Below, piece by piece: positions 56,711 to 64,000 of a DNA stretch of 64,000 nt. A program made the translations under genes and the position numbers. Position 1 is the first letter of the stretch. Every line of letters begins with the position of its first letter. Source of the DNA: PFL42 sp963789825 (GTDB taxonomy: Bacteria; Chloroflexota; Anaerolineae; Anaerolineales; E44-bin32); the NCBI GenBank assembly GCA_963789825.1, contig CAWBME010000009.1, positions 1 through 64,000 on the forward strand, read 5' to 3'. The notes below the pieces were generated by a model. It did not search any database. It worked only from the letters and a program-made list of their open reading frames with translations, and had not been told where the DNA came from.

Positions 56711-57688
56711 TCAATCGGAGGTGGGGATGGTCCGAGCCCAGTCGCGCTCCTGACGATACCAATCGACGCAGGCCGACAGCCCATCCTCCAGCGAGGTCGA
56801 GGGACGCCAGTCCAGCAGCTGCTGCGCCCGCTCGATGTTCGCCCAGGTGGCGCGCACGTCGCCCGGCGCCGCCGGCTGCAGAAGCACCTCGGCCTTGCGA
56901 CCGATCATCGCCTCGAGCAGGCTCAGCACCTGGCCCAGCGCGGTCGGGCGGTCGCTTCCCAGGTTGATCACTTGGTAGCCGGTCGGCCGAAGCGCGGCGA
57001 TCGTCCCCTCGGCGATGTCCTGGACGTAGGTGAAATCCCGCTCCTGCTTTCCATCGCCGAAGATCACCACCGGCATGCCCTCGTGGATCCACTGCACGAA
57101 GCGGAAGATGACCATGTCCGGCCGACCGGCCGGGCCGAACACAGTGAAGTAGCGCAGGATCGTCACATTCAGGCCGAACAGGTGATGATAGGAATGGCAC
57201 AGCAGCTCCGCCGCACCCTTGCTGGCGGCGTACGGCGAGAGCGGTCGGCTGATGTCGGCGTCCTCGCGGAAGGGGCGCGGGTTGTGGGCGCCGTACAGGC
57301 TCGAGGTCGACGCCTGAACCAACTTGGGTACCTCACGCCGTTTGCACAGCTCAAGCACGTTGAGCGCGCCGACCAGATTGGCGCGGGCGTAGGCCATCGG
57401 GTCGCGCATGCTCGGCCGCACCCCTGCCCGCGCGGCGAGGTTCAGCACAGCCTCGTAAGGCTGACTCCCCCAGGCCCGCTCCAGGTTCTCGGGATCGGAA
57501 ATGTCCGCCCGCTCGAACGTGAAGCCCGGCTGCAGGGACAGCCGCTCCAGTCGCCACGTCTTCAGTCGCGGATCATAGGCGTCGTTCAAGTTGTCCAGGC
57601 CGACAACCTGGTGCCCCTGCTGCAGCAGCCCCTGCGCCACAACCGAGCCGATAAACCCGGCGGCGCCGGTGACCAGATAGCGAGCCAT
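56711..57688 (-). CDS. NAD-dependent epimerase, UDP-glucuronate 4-epimerase-like
   Basis: The ATG at 57688 overlaps the TGA of the dehydrogenase (TGATG). MARYLVTGAAGFIGSVVAQG is followed by GLDNLNDAYDPRLKTWRL, typical of CapI/UDP-glucuronate and WbpP-type epimerases. NLAARAGVRPSMRDP, the Ser/Thr segment QASTSSLYGAH and SPYAASKGAAE (Tyr-Lys) complete the active site; FGPAGRPDMVIFRF binds the nucleotide sugar. Length 325. With the adjacent dehydrogenase it would epimerise a UDP-uronic acid, for instance UDP-GlcNAcA to UDP-GalNAcA. Confidence 0.82.
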   Translation of the reverse strand: MARYLVTGAAGFIGSVVAQGLLQQGHQVVGLDNLNDAYDPRLKTWRLERLSLQPGFTFERADISDPENLERAWGSQPYEAVLNLAARAGVRPSMRDPMAYARANLVGALNVLELCKRREVPKLVQASTSSLYGAHNPRPFREDADISRPLSPYAASKGAAELLCHSYHHLFGLNVTILRYFTVFGPAGRPDMVIFRFVQWIHEGMPVVIFGDGKQERDFTYVQDIAEGTIAALRPTGYQVINLGSDRPTALGQVLSLLEAMIGRKAEVLLQPAAPGDVRATWANIERAQQLLDWRPSTSLEDGLSACVDWYRQERDWARTIPTSD

Positions 57689-59027
57689 CAGAGCTTGACC
57701 ACACGCGCGGTAGGCCGAGGGCACACCGCGCATCGCATTGCGCGTATCGAAGATCAGGCGCGCCCAACCTCCCAAGGCAGCGTAGTCCACGGCGGCGTGG
57801 TCCGTGACGATCACCACGCAGTCGGCGCGGCGGGCCTCGGCCTCAAGCGATTCCACCGAGTGCATCCCCCAGCCTTCGTGCTCGATACTGGCGACGTGTG
57901 GATCGTAGTAGCTGACCACGGCGCCCTTCTCGCGCAGCAGACCGAGGATGTCGAGCGCCGGCGACTCGCGGATGTCCGAGATATTGGGCTTGTAGGCCGC
58001 TCCGAGCACCAGCACCCTGGCCCCGGTCAGCGCCTTGCCCTCCTGGTTGAGCAGGTCCTGCACGCGCTGCACGACAACGCGCGGCATATTGGTGTTGATT
58101 TCGCTGGCAAGCTCGATGATGCGGGCGGTGTACTTGACGCTCTTGAGCTTCCACGAGAGATACAGCGGATCGATCGGGATGCAGTGCCCACCCAGCCCCG
58201 GGCCCGGCGTGAACTTCATGAAGCCGAACGGCTTGGTGGCGGCAGCCTCGATCACCTCCCAAACGTCGATCCCCAACCGCTCGCACATCAGCGCCATCTC
58301 ATTGACCATGGCGATGTTGACGGCGCGGAAGGTGTTCTCCAGCAGCTTGGTCATCTCGGCCACTTCGGCCGACGAGACCGGCACCACCGCCTTCATCGCC
58401 TGGCGGTACATCGCCGCCGCCACCTGCGAGCAAGCCGGCGTGATCCCGCCGATCACCTTGGGCGTGTTCTCGGTGGTCCAGTCCTTGCGCCCGGGGTCGA
58501 CCCGCTCGGGCGAGAACGCCAGGAACAGGTCCTCCCCGACGTGCAGCCCAGTGGACTGCAGTTCAGGCAGCAGCACTTCGCGGGTGGTCCCGGGGTAGGT
58601 GGTGGATTCCAGGATCACAACCATCTCCCGATGCAGGGCCGTGCGCAGCATTTGAGTGGCTGAGATGATGAACGACAGGTCAGGGTCGCCGGTCTTGCGC
58701 AGCGGGGTGGGCACGCAGATGCTCACCCCGTCCGCCTGCTGGAGGGCGGCCACTTCGCTCGTGGCACGCAGCCGGCCGCTCTCAACCAGCGGCCGCAGGC
58801 GCTCGGAGGGAATGTCCTCGATGTAGGATTCAGCCGCGCAGGACGGCGGCGACCTTCTCCCCGTCCAGGTCCAGCCCAACGACTTGCAGCCCGCTCTCCG
58901 CCAGCGCCACCGCCAGCGGCAGGCCGACGTATCCCAGGCCGACGACCCCTACGGTCGCCTGCTTGCGCTCGAAGCGCTCGATCAGCCGTTGCGCGGCGGG
59001 TGGCAAGGCAGAGGGTTGCTCAGACAT
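57688..59027 (-). CDS. UDP-GlcNAc/ManNAc 6-dehydrogenase type (two frameshifts)
   Basis: The start at 59027 (MSEQPSALPPAAQRLIER) leads to GVVGLGYVGLPLAVALAESG; near 58835 the frame changes into ESYIEDIPSERL. The active-site Cys is in PGPGLGGHCIPIDPLYLSWK, with ESTTYPGTTREV and AYKPNISDIRESPALDI. The form CIPIDP is that of WbpA/WecC-type enzymes acting on UDP-GlcNAc or UDP-ManNAc. A second indel near 57710 hides the natural end VVKL-stop and fuses the frame with the epimerase. It makes a UDP-N-acetylhexosaminuronic acid. Confidence 0.85.
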
Positions 59028-59052
59028 CCAGAGTCCTCTCGAAGGTGGGCGG

Positions 59053-59670
59053 CTAGAACAGACTGAGCTGCTCCGGCGCCTCGTCGGGTTTGTCGTCCAC
59101 GGGAGCCAAGCGGGACGCCTGCTCGAGGTAGGCCGGGATACGGGCGAAATCCTGCTCAACGATGCGACGCAGCGACGGCTGATGCAGAGCGGCAGCCGGA
59201 TGATACATCGGCACCATCAGCCGACCTTCCGCCTGGCGAGGCTTGCCGTGGACCTCGCTGATCTTGGCTCCCGGGAAGTAGCGCCCCATCGAGAAGCGCC
59301 CCAAGGTGACGACCAGTCTCGGGTTGACCGCTAGCAGTTGGCGCTCCAGATAGGCGGCGCAGGCTTCGATCTCCTCAGGCAACGGATCCCGGTTCCCGGG
59401 AGGCCGGCACTTGACGACGTTGCAGATGAACACCTGCTCACGGCGCATCCCGATGGTCGCCAGCAGTTCCTCGAGGAACTTCCCCGCCGCGCCGACGAAC
59501 GGTCGTCCCTGCTCGTTTTCGTGGAAACCCGGCCCCTCGCCGATGAACAGGATCTCGGCCTCCGCCGGGCCTTCGCCGGGCACGGCGTTCTTGCGCGACA
59601 GGTGCAGCTTGCACTGCGTGCAGGCACGTACCTCCTGGTCCACGACCGCCAACGCCTCTTCGGCCGTCAC
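59053..59670 (-). CDS. Family 4 (thermostable type) uracil-DNA glycosylase
   Basis: This 205-residue protein has CTQCKLHLSRKNAVPGEG with two iron-sulfur cysteines, GEGPGFHENEQGRPFVG (uracil-binding motif A), FICNVVKCRPPGN and EEIEACAAYL (further cysteines), and MYHPAAALHQ (motif B). It removes uracil from DNA using a 4Fe-4S-bearing fold. It ends QLSLF, a match to the bacterial sliding-clamp-binding peptide QL[SD]LF. The GTG start overlaps the rimI stop (GTGA). Function is DNA repair, unrelated to the glycan genes downstream. Confidence 0.93.
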   Translation of the reverse strand: MTAEEALAVVDQEVRACTQCKLHLSRKNAVPGEGPAEAEILFIGEGPGFHENEQGRPFVGAAGKFLEELLATIGMRREQVFICNVVKCRPPGNRDPLPEEIEACAAYLERQLLAVNPRLVVTLGRFSMGRYFPGAKISEVHGKPRQAEGRLMVPMYHPAAALHQPSLRRIVEQDFARIPAYLEQASRLAPVDDKPDEAPEQLSLF

Positions 59671-60176
59671 CCGTCGAGGCCTCCGCCTGCGTCCGCCTGA
59701 TCCCGGATCTCGTCGAGTGTCATCAGCAGCGCATCCTCATCGTTATCCCGGTAGTAGCGCGGCCGTCGGCCGACGATGGCGAAGCCAAACTCACCATACA
59801 ACTGAATCGCGGCCTGGTTCGACCTGCGCACTTCGAGCGTCGCCAGCCTGGCGCCGCAATCGGCTGCGTGGTTCAGCCCGCAGCGCAGCAGCAGCCGACC
59901 TACGCCCCGCCCGCGCCAATCCGGGTGCACCGCCAGCGTGCTGATGTGGGCCTCGTCCACGATCAACCAGAAGCCGATGTAGCCGACGACCTCCGGCCGA
60001 GCCGTCGAATCCGCCTCGGCAACCAGCATGTGAGACACCTGGCTACCATTCAACTCGTACTGGTAGCTGGACTCCGGCCAGGGCAGAGCGAACGACAGGC
60101 GGTCGATGCTGCGCACCGACGGAATGTCCTCGAGCCCCATCGGGCGCACCGTGAGCGCTTCCGGCGTCTGAATCAC
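59667..60176 (-). CDS. rimI: RimI-like N-terminal acetyltransferase
   Basis: The GTG at 60176 (VIQTPEALTVRPMGLEDIP) overlaps the tsaB stop by 4 nt and is chosen over an upstream in-frame start lying inside tsaB. The GNAT acetyl-CoA motif is VHPDWRGRGVGRLLL near residue 90, and EVRRSNQAAIQLYGEFGF is the RimI C-terminal signature. It acetylates the N-terminus of ribosomal protein S18 or other proteins. tsaB-rimI is a very common pair. Confidence 0.88.
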   Translation of the reverse strand: MIQTPEALTVRPMGLEDIPSVRSIDRLSFALPWPESSYQYELNGSQVSHMLVAEADSTARPEVVGYIGFWLIVDEAHISTLAVHPDWRGRGVGRLLLRCGLNHAADCGARLATLEVRRSNQAAIQLYGEFGFAIVGRRPRYYRDNDEDALLMTLDEIRDQADAGGGLDG

Positions 60177-60841
60177 TCGGCTGTCTGTCCTACGGGCTGC
60201 AAGTACTCCGGCACCAACGTTGCGGGATCCGGCCGGGGCATCTCCCTCAGCCGCTGCCACCCCAGATCGGCGAGGATGGCCGGGCGCCGCACATTGAGCG
60301 CCGGCGGCGCGATGTGCACCCCCGGAAGCCCAGTTAGCAGGCCGCGGCCCTCGCGATCGATGTCGCCGCACACTCGTGTCGGCCCGTCCAACCGGCCGAC
60401 CACGCTCGCCCAGTCCAGGCTCTCCGGGCGTCCGTGAGCCACCCAGCCGGCGGCGGCCCATTTGTACCATAGGGCGGCCAGCCTGCCTCGCCCGGCCGGG
60501 ATGACCGTCAGCAAGGCATACTCGCCTGCTGGCTGTGCCTGCGCCAGGATATCGAGCGTCGGGACACCAGCCAACGGCAGGTTGTGGGCCAATGCAATGC
60601 CCTTGGCCAGGGCCATCCCCACGCGCAACCCGGTGTACGAGCCTGGGCCAGAGGCGACTGCGACCGCCGTCAGCGAGCGCGCCGTCAGCCCGAGCCGGCG
60701 CAGGCTGAGCGCAACTTCGGGCGCGAGATGCTCCGTCTGGAACCGGGTGCCGGTCAGGACCTGCTCCACCAACACCTGTTGGCCATCATGCAGGGCGATC
60801 GCCAGGGCCTGGGTGGCCGTATCCAGCGCCAGTAGCATCAC
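60173..60841 (-). CDS. tsaB: TsaB, tRNA t6A modification subunit
   Basis: MMLLALDTATQALAIALHDG and VASGPGSYTGLRVGMALAKG are the two conserved nucleotide-fold segments of TsaB (YeaZ). It partners TsaD and TsaE to transfer threonylcarbamoyl to A37 of ANN-decoding tRNAs. Length 222 is standard and the frame is intact. tsaD and tsaC are not in the window. Confidence 0.93.
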   Translation of the reverse strand: MMLLALDTATQALAIALHDGQQVLVEQVLTGTRFQTEHLAPEVALSLRRLGLTARSLTAVAVASGPGSYTGLRVGMALAKGIALAHNLPLAGVPTLDILAQAQPAGEYALLTVIPAGRGRLAALWYKWAAAGWVAHGRPESLDWASVVGRLDGPTRVCGDIDREGRGLLTGLPGVHIAPPALNVRRPAILADLGWQRLREMPRPDPATLVPEYLQPVGQTAE

Positions 60842-60884
60842 CTAGCTCCCGAAAGCCGATTGCCGGAACTGCCGCAGCAACCGG

Positions 60885-61340
60885 TCAAAACGTGGGCCAT
60901 CCGCCTGCAAGTGGAGGCTTCTGCGCGAGTTCGTCGACCCAGCGCAGGTGCGCCGTCAAGGCCTGGGAGGGCAGGAATCCCTCCAGCCGTTCCGGCCATT
61001 CGATCATGATCGGGTCGCCGCGGTCAAACAAATCGTCCAATCCAAGCAAAGCGATCTCCTGGCTTGACACCAGGCGGAAGGCATCGAGGTGCACCAGGCG
61101 GGCGTTGTCGGCCCGGCGGTATTCGTTGATCAGGACGAAGGTCGGGCTGGAGGCGGCATCGATCGCGCCCCAGCCTCGGGCGATACCCTGCGCCAGGGTC
61201 GTCTTGCCAGCCCCCAGGTCGCCGCGCAACAGGATGGCGTCGCCAGGCCGGAGCAACTCCCCGAACCGCACCCCGAAGCGCTGCGTCTGTTCCGGACTGT
61301 GGCTGATGAAGTCCAGACTGCGCTCATCCAGGATCGGCAT
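60885..61340 (-). CDS. tsaE: TsaE, ATPase of t6A synthesis
   Basis: The ATG at 61340 (MPILDERSLDFISHSPEQ) lies 10 nt after a TATAAT, so the in-frame ATG further upstream would precede the promoter. Walker A is GDLGAGKTTLAQG near residue 42, followed by SSPTFVLINEY, LVHLDAFRL and IMIEWPERL, all TsaE motifs. It is the first gene of the tsaE-tsaB-rimI-UDG group. Length 151 is normal. Confidence 0.92.
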   Translation of the reverse strand: MPILDERSLDFISHSPEQTQRFGVRFGELLRPGDAILLRGDLGAGKTTLAQGIARGWGAIDAASSPTFVLINEYRRADNARLVHLDAFRLVSSQEIALLGLDDLFDRGDPIMIEWPERLEGFLPSQALTAHLRWVDELAQKPPLAGGWPTF

Positions 61341-61350
61341 GGTGGAGGCG

Positions 61351-61379
61351 ATTATAGGCTTCGCCCTGGGGCATGACAA
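61351..61379 (-). promoter_or_regulatory. Near-leaderless sigma-70-type promoter of tsaE
   Basis: On the minus strand TTGTCA (61374-61379), a 17-nt spacer and TATAAT (61351-61356) lie just upstream of tsaE. Only 10 nt separate the -10 from the ATG, so the expected transcript starts about 3-4 nt before the start codon, and no ribosome binding site is present. Confidence 0.75.
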
Positions 61380-61420
61380 GCTGCGGGCGCGGCTTTCCAT
61401 CCGGAACCCGCCGTGCTACC

Positions 61421-62179
61421 ATGCGCAGCATGCGGGTCCTGGTCTTCTCCGATGTCCACGCCAACCTGACCGCCCTGGACACAGTCCTGGAGGATGCCGC
61501 TCGCCGCACAGCGGCCGGTGTGGCGCTGGATGCCTACTGGTACCTGGGCGATCTGGTGGGCTACGGCCCTGACCCGAACGAATGCGTGCAGCGCCTGCGT
61601 GCCCTGCCGAACCTGGTGGGCCTGATCGGCAACCACGATCAGGCGGCGCTCGGCCAGTTGGCGCTCAGCCGGTTCAACCGGGAAGCGCGGCTGGCGGCCG
61701 AATGGACGCGCGACGCCCTCCAGCCGGAGAACCGCGCCTTCCTGCAGGCGCTCCCCAGCCAGGTCGTGCTGGAGGGCTTCACGCTGGCGCACGGAAGCCC
61801 CCGCCAGCCGATCTGGGAGTACATTCTCGACTACCACACTGCCGATCTGAACTTCGACGCCTTCACCACCGACTACTGCCTGGTGGGGCATTCGCACATC
61901 CCGCTGCAGTTCCACCGCAATTCGGTCGACACCTACCCGGAAGCGATGCCTGTGCGCTGGGAGGAGCCGGTCCCACTGATGCCGCGCATGATCCTCAATC
62001 CGGGATCGGTGGGACAGCCGCGCGACATGGACCCGCGAGCGGCGTATGCCCTGCTCGATACCGAGGCGCTCACCTGGGAGGCCTGCCGCGTCGCCTACGA
62101 CGTCGAGGCCGTCCAACGGCGCATCCTGGCCGCCGGGCTTCCCGAGCGCCATGCCGAACGCCTCGCCATCGGTTGGTAG
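61421..62179 (+). CDS. Calcineurin-like metallophosphoesterase
   Basis: All five metal-binding motifs are present: VFSDVHANL, LGDLVGYGPDP, IGNHDQAALG, LAHGSPR and GHSHIPLQF, as in YfcE/MJ0936-type small phosphodiesterases of about 250 residues. A start at 61421 (MRSMRVLVFS) or 61430 is possible; no ribosome binding site marks either. It is transcribed divergently from tsaE with 80 nt between starts. The substrate, probably a phosphodiester or cyclic nucleotide, is unknown. Confidence 0.88.
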   Translation: MRSMRVLVFSDVHANLTALDTVLEDAARRTAAGVALDAYWYLGDLVGYGPDPNECVQRLRALPNLVGLIGNHDQAALGQLALSRFNREARLAAEWTRDALQPENRAFLQALPSQVVLEGFTLAHGSPRQPIWEYILDYHTADLNFDAFTTDYCLVGHSHIPLQFHRNSVDTYPEAMPVRWEEPVPLMPRMILNPGSVGQPRDMDPRAAYALLDTEALTWEACRVAYDVEAVQRRILAAGLPERHAERLAIGW

Positions 62180-62256
62180 GCGGGAACCAAAGCGGGCTGA
62201 GGCGCGTCATCTCAGCAGATGCTCCCCGCCCAACCGGGACTCCGAAGGAGGAACCT

Positions 62257-63208
62257 ATGCTACGCCGCCATTCCCTTCCGCTGGTACTGCTGCTGATTGC
62301 CACGCTCGCGGCCGCCTGCGCCCCAGCCGGCATGAGCGCCACGAGCGAGCCGATGTTCGAACGGAACGTCGGCGTGATGGATGCCGCCGGCTACCCGCTG
62401 GAGGCTCCGGCCGCCGCACCACCCATGGTGGAAGGCGAGCTCAAGTCAGGGGAAATGGCCCTCCTGGCAACCAATAGCGAGCGCATGGTCATCCAGAACG
62501 GCAATATGACCGTCGTCGTGACCGACCCGGCCGAGTCGGCCGAGGCCATCCGCAGCATGGCCGAGAGCATGGGCGGGTTCGTCGTCAACCTCAACATGTA
62601 CCAGAGCTTCTTCGGCGAGGAGAGCATCCCCGCCAACCAGGCGACGATCACGGTGCGCGTGCCGGCCGAGCGGCTGAACGAGGCCATCGAGCAGATCAAG
62701 GCCAACGCAACCGAGGTGCGCAACGTCTACGTCTCGGGCGAGGATGTCACGGCGCAGTACACCGACCTGGAGTCCCGCCTGCGGGCGCTGGAGGCCGCCG
62801 AGGCCCAGCTGACGCAGATCATGCTGGACGCCAAGCGCACGGAAGACGTGATGATGGTCTACAACCAGCTGATGCAGGTGCAGACCGAGATCGAGGTCGT
62901 CAAGGGCCAGATGCGCTACTACGAGGAGAGCGCGAGCCTGTCGGCGCTGACCGTCGAGCTGCTGCCTGACATCGCCACCCAGCCGATCGAGTCCGGCGGC
63001 TGGCGAATCCTCGAGACCTTCAACCGGGCGCTTGTCGGCCCTGCTGGACGCCGTCAAGGGCATCGTCCGGGCGGTCATCTGGCTGGCGATCTACATCCTG
63101 CCGATCGTGCTGGTGCTCGGGCTGATCTTCGTCCTGCCGGTGTACCTGATCGTGCGGGCCATCCGCCGCCGGCGCCGCGCCCGCCGCCAGCAGCCGCCGG
63201 CCGCCTAG
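62257..63208 (+). CDS. DUF4349 lipoprotein (one frameshift)
   Basis: A strong AAGGAGG precedes the ATG. Residues 1-21 form a lipoprotein signal (LPLVLLLIATLAAAC) with Cys21 as likely lipid-anchor site. The DUF4349 domain shows MVIQNGNMTVVVTDP and TITVRVPAERLNEAIEQI, followed by a coiled coil (YTDLESRLRALEAAEAQLT). One extra T near 63030 shifts the frame before the single C-terminal helix (IWLAIYILPIVLVLGLIFV) and a basic tail ending at the TAG at 63208. It is an envelope protein anchored at both ends; its function is unknown. Confidence 0.85.
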
Positions 63209-63630
63209 CCGAGGCAAGACGCCGGCGGGAGCAGCGGCAACACCGAGCGGCTGCCCGCTCAGCGCAAGAGGATCCGGGGGTTCGGGCGATGCCCGAACCC
63301 CCTTTGCCTACCCACCCCCCGAGAGTGGGCTCAGCCACCGCCGCCTCAGCCAGGACGACTGGCGTCCGCGAGGGATCACGCCACACATCCCGGTGTGAGC
63401 CCGGCAGGCTGCTCTTCGCTACGCCGTCGGCAGGGCTCCTCCTGCGCATGCGTGCTCCTGCAAGTCGAGCGGGCCCGGCGTTGCGGGCAAGCACAGCTGC
63501 ACGGGTGGGGCCGGTAGGTGAGGCAAGCTTCAATCGGCGTGCGCTGCGTTGGCGAACAGCTCCGGAAGGCAGAGCGAGTCGAGGCTGCTTCAGCGAGATG
63601 GGGCAACTCGGCCAGGCTGTGATGCGGGGG
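63209..63630. other. Intergenic region between convergent genes
   Basis: Apart from the terminator at 63276-63305 I see no gene, promoter or repeat here. The translations on either strand are Arg/Ala/Pro-rich and lack family motifs. It separates the convergent DUF4349 and ABC ATPase genes. Confidence 0.6.
63276..63305 (+). terminator. Rho-independent terminator after the DUF4349 gene
   Basis: A perfect 12-bp stem (GGGGGTTCGGGC, 63276-63287, pairing with 63291-63302) with a GAT loop is followed by TTT. It lies 68 nt after the TAG of the DUF4349 gene and may also stop convergent transcription of the ABC gene, although the reverse side has no T tract. Confidence 0.8.
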
Positions 63631-64000
63631 CTATTGGGAGCCGGCCTCGATCGCCGACCTCACCCGTGCGGCCAGCTCCCCGAAAGGGGGCGTGTGAGCG
63701 ACGGCCAGCGAGCGGGGCCGCGGCAGGCCGATGGGCAGATCGAGCACCAGCCTGCCTGGCCGGCGGCTGAGCACCAGCACCCGGTCGCTCAGCAACACCG
63801 CTTCCGAGATCGAGTGCGTCACCAGGATCACGGTCACCGTGCGAGCCTCCCAGATGCGCAGCAACTCGAGCGCCATCCGCTCGCGAGTCAGCGCATCCAA
63901 CGCCCCGAAGGGCTCATCCAGCAGGAGCACATCCGGCTGGTGGGCGAGCGCCCGGGCAATCGCCACCCGCTGCGCCATGCCGCCGGACAGATCGCGCGGC
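63631..64000 (-). CDS. ABC ATPase, nitrate/sulfonate/taurine type (partial)
   Basis: The N-terminus lies beyond the right edge. The visible part begins with the ABC signature LSGGMAQRVAIARAL, Walker B LLLDEPFGALDALTRERM and the switch His in VTHSISEAVLLSDRV, followed by a short C-terminal tail ending EAGSQ. The pattern GALDALTR and ISEAVLLSDRV is that of SsuB/TauB/NrtD-like importer ATPases. The permease and binding protein are not visible. Confidence 0.88.
   Translation of the reverse strand, partial: PRDLSGGMAQRVAIARALAHQPDVLLLDEPFGALDALTRERMALELLRIWEARTVTVILVTHSISEAVLLSDRVLVLSRRPGRLVLDLPIGLPRPRSLAVAHTPPFGELAARVRSAIEAGSQ

Noticed and set aside
56711..58879. A 722-residue dehydrogenase-epimerase fusion
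   Set aside because: The natural stop of the dehydrogenase (VVKL then TGA overlapping the epimerase ATG) is visible one frame away; a single indel near 57710 creates the fusion.
1..64000. CRISPR arrays, insertion sequences, tRNA or rRNA genes
   Set aside because: No regularly spaced repeats, transposase motifs, terminal inverted repeats or recognisable tRNA/rRNA segments were seen in the reading.

Overview
This window carries a very large surface-glycan locus. From position 61340 down to the left edge every gene lies on the minus strand, about 61 kb and roughly 50 genes, most overlapping by 1-14 nt or separated by less than 60 nt. DNA is GC-rich. The tsaE-tsaB-rimI-uracil glycosylase cluster, the DUF4349 lipoprotein, a two-domain winged-helix regulator and the general sequence flavour suggest a Chloroflexota (Anaerolineae-like) bacterium. 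That is an inference; no rRNA or other marker is present.

Layout from right to left, in transcription order. (a) 63631-64000: the end of a nitrate/sulfonate-type ABC ATPase. (b) 61421-63208, plus strand: a metallophosphoesterase and a DUF4349 lipoprotein followed by a strong terminator. (c) 59053-61340: tsaE, tsaB, rimI and a family-4 uracil-DNA glycosylase, from a near-leaderless promoter. (d) 51196-59027: UDP-GlcNAc-type dehydrogenase, UDP-uronate-type epimerase, Wzx flippase, GT4, and two GT-C-like membrane proteins. (e) 42182-51154: gmd, then GT-C, DPM1-like GT2, UPF0104-like protein, GT-C, GT-C. (f) 33909-42082: winged-helix regulator, fcl, Wzm/Wzt exporter, KpsC/S-like transferase, methyltransferase, PseB/WbvB-like dehydratase, RmlD-like reductase. 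(g) 17097-33242: a nonulosonate block with two NeuB synthases, a CMP-transferase fused to a KdsC-like phosphatase, an SpsF-like transferase, SDR, Gfo/Idh, PIG-L, methyltransferase and several glycosyltransferases. (h) 1-17058: a second GT-C / DPM1-like / sulfotransferase / UPF0104 module, then GT2, a second CMP-sugar synthetase, 2-hydroxyacid dehydrogenase, SDR, and three more membrane or GT-like genes.

Together these genes could make GDP-6-deoxyhexose, a UDP-2-acetamido-2,6-dideoxyhexose, a UDP-hexuronic acid and CMP-activated nonulosonic acid(s), build a glycan with cytoplasmic GTs, export it by ABC (Wzm/Wzt) and flippase (Wzx) routes, and decorate it outside the membrane with polyprenyl-phosphate sugars through about eleven GT-C-type proteins, plus sulfation and methylation.

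The most striking DNA signal is a near-identical promoter/operator, TTGACG-N16-TATAAT with a perfect ATTCA-N5-TGAAT palindrome overlapping the -10. It occurs only twice in the window, in front of the winged-helix regulator (then fcl) and in front of gmd, at the same distance from both start codons. This predicts an autoregulated GDP-sugar regulon.

Caveat: about half the genes contain one or more frame changes inside otherwise well-conserved sequence, some at homopolymers. I read most of these as indel errors in the sequence, not as pseudogenes, and give the reconstructed gene span. Long apparent fusions in single frames are artefacts of these indels.
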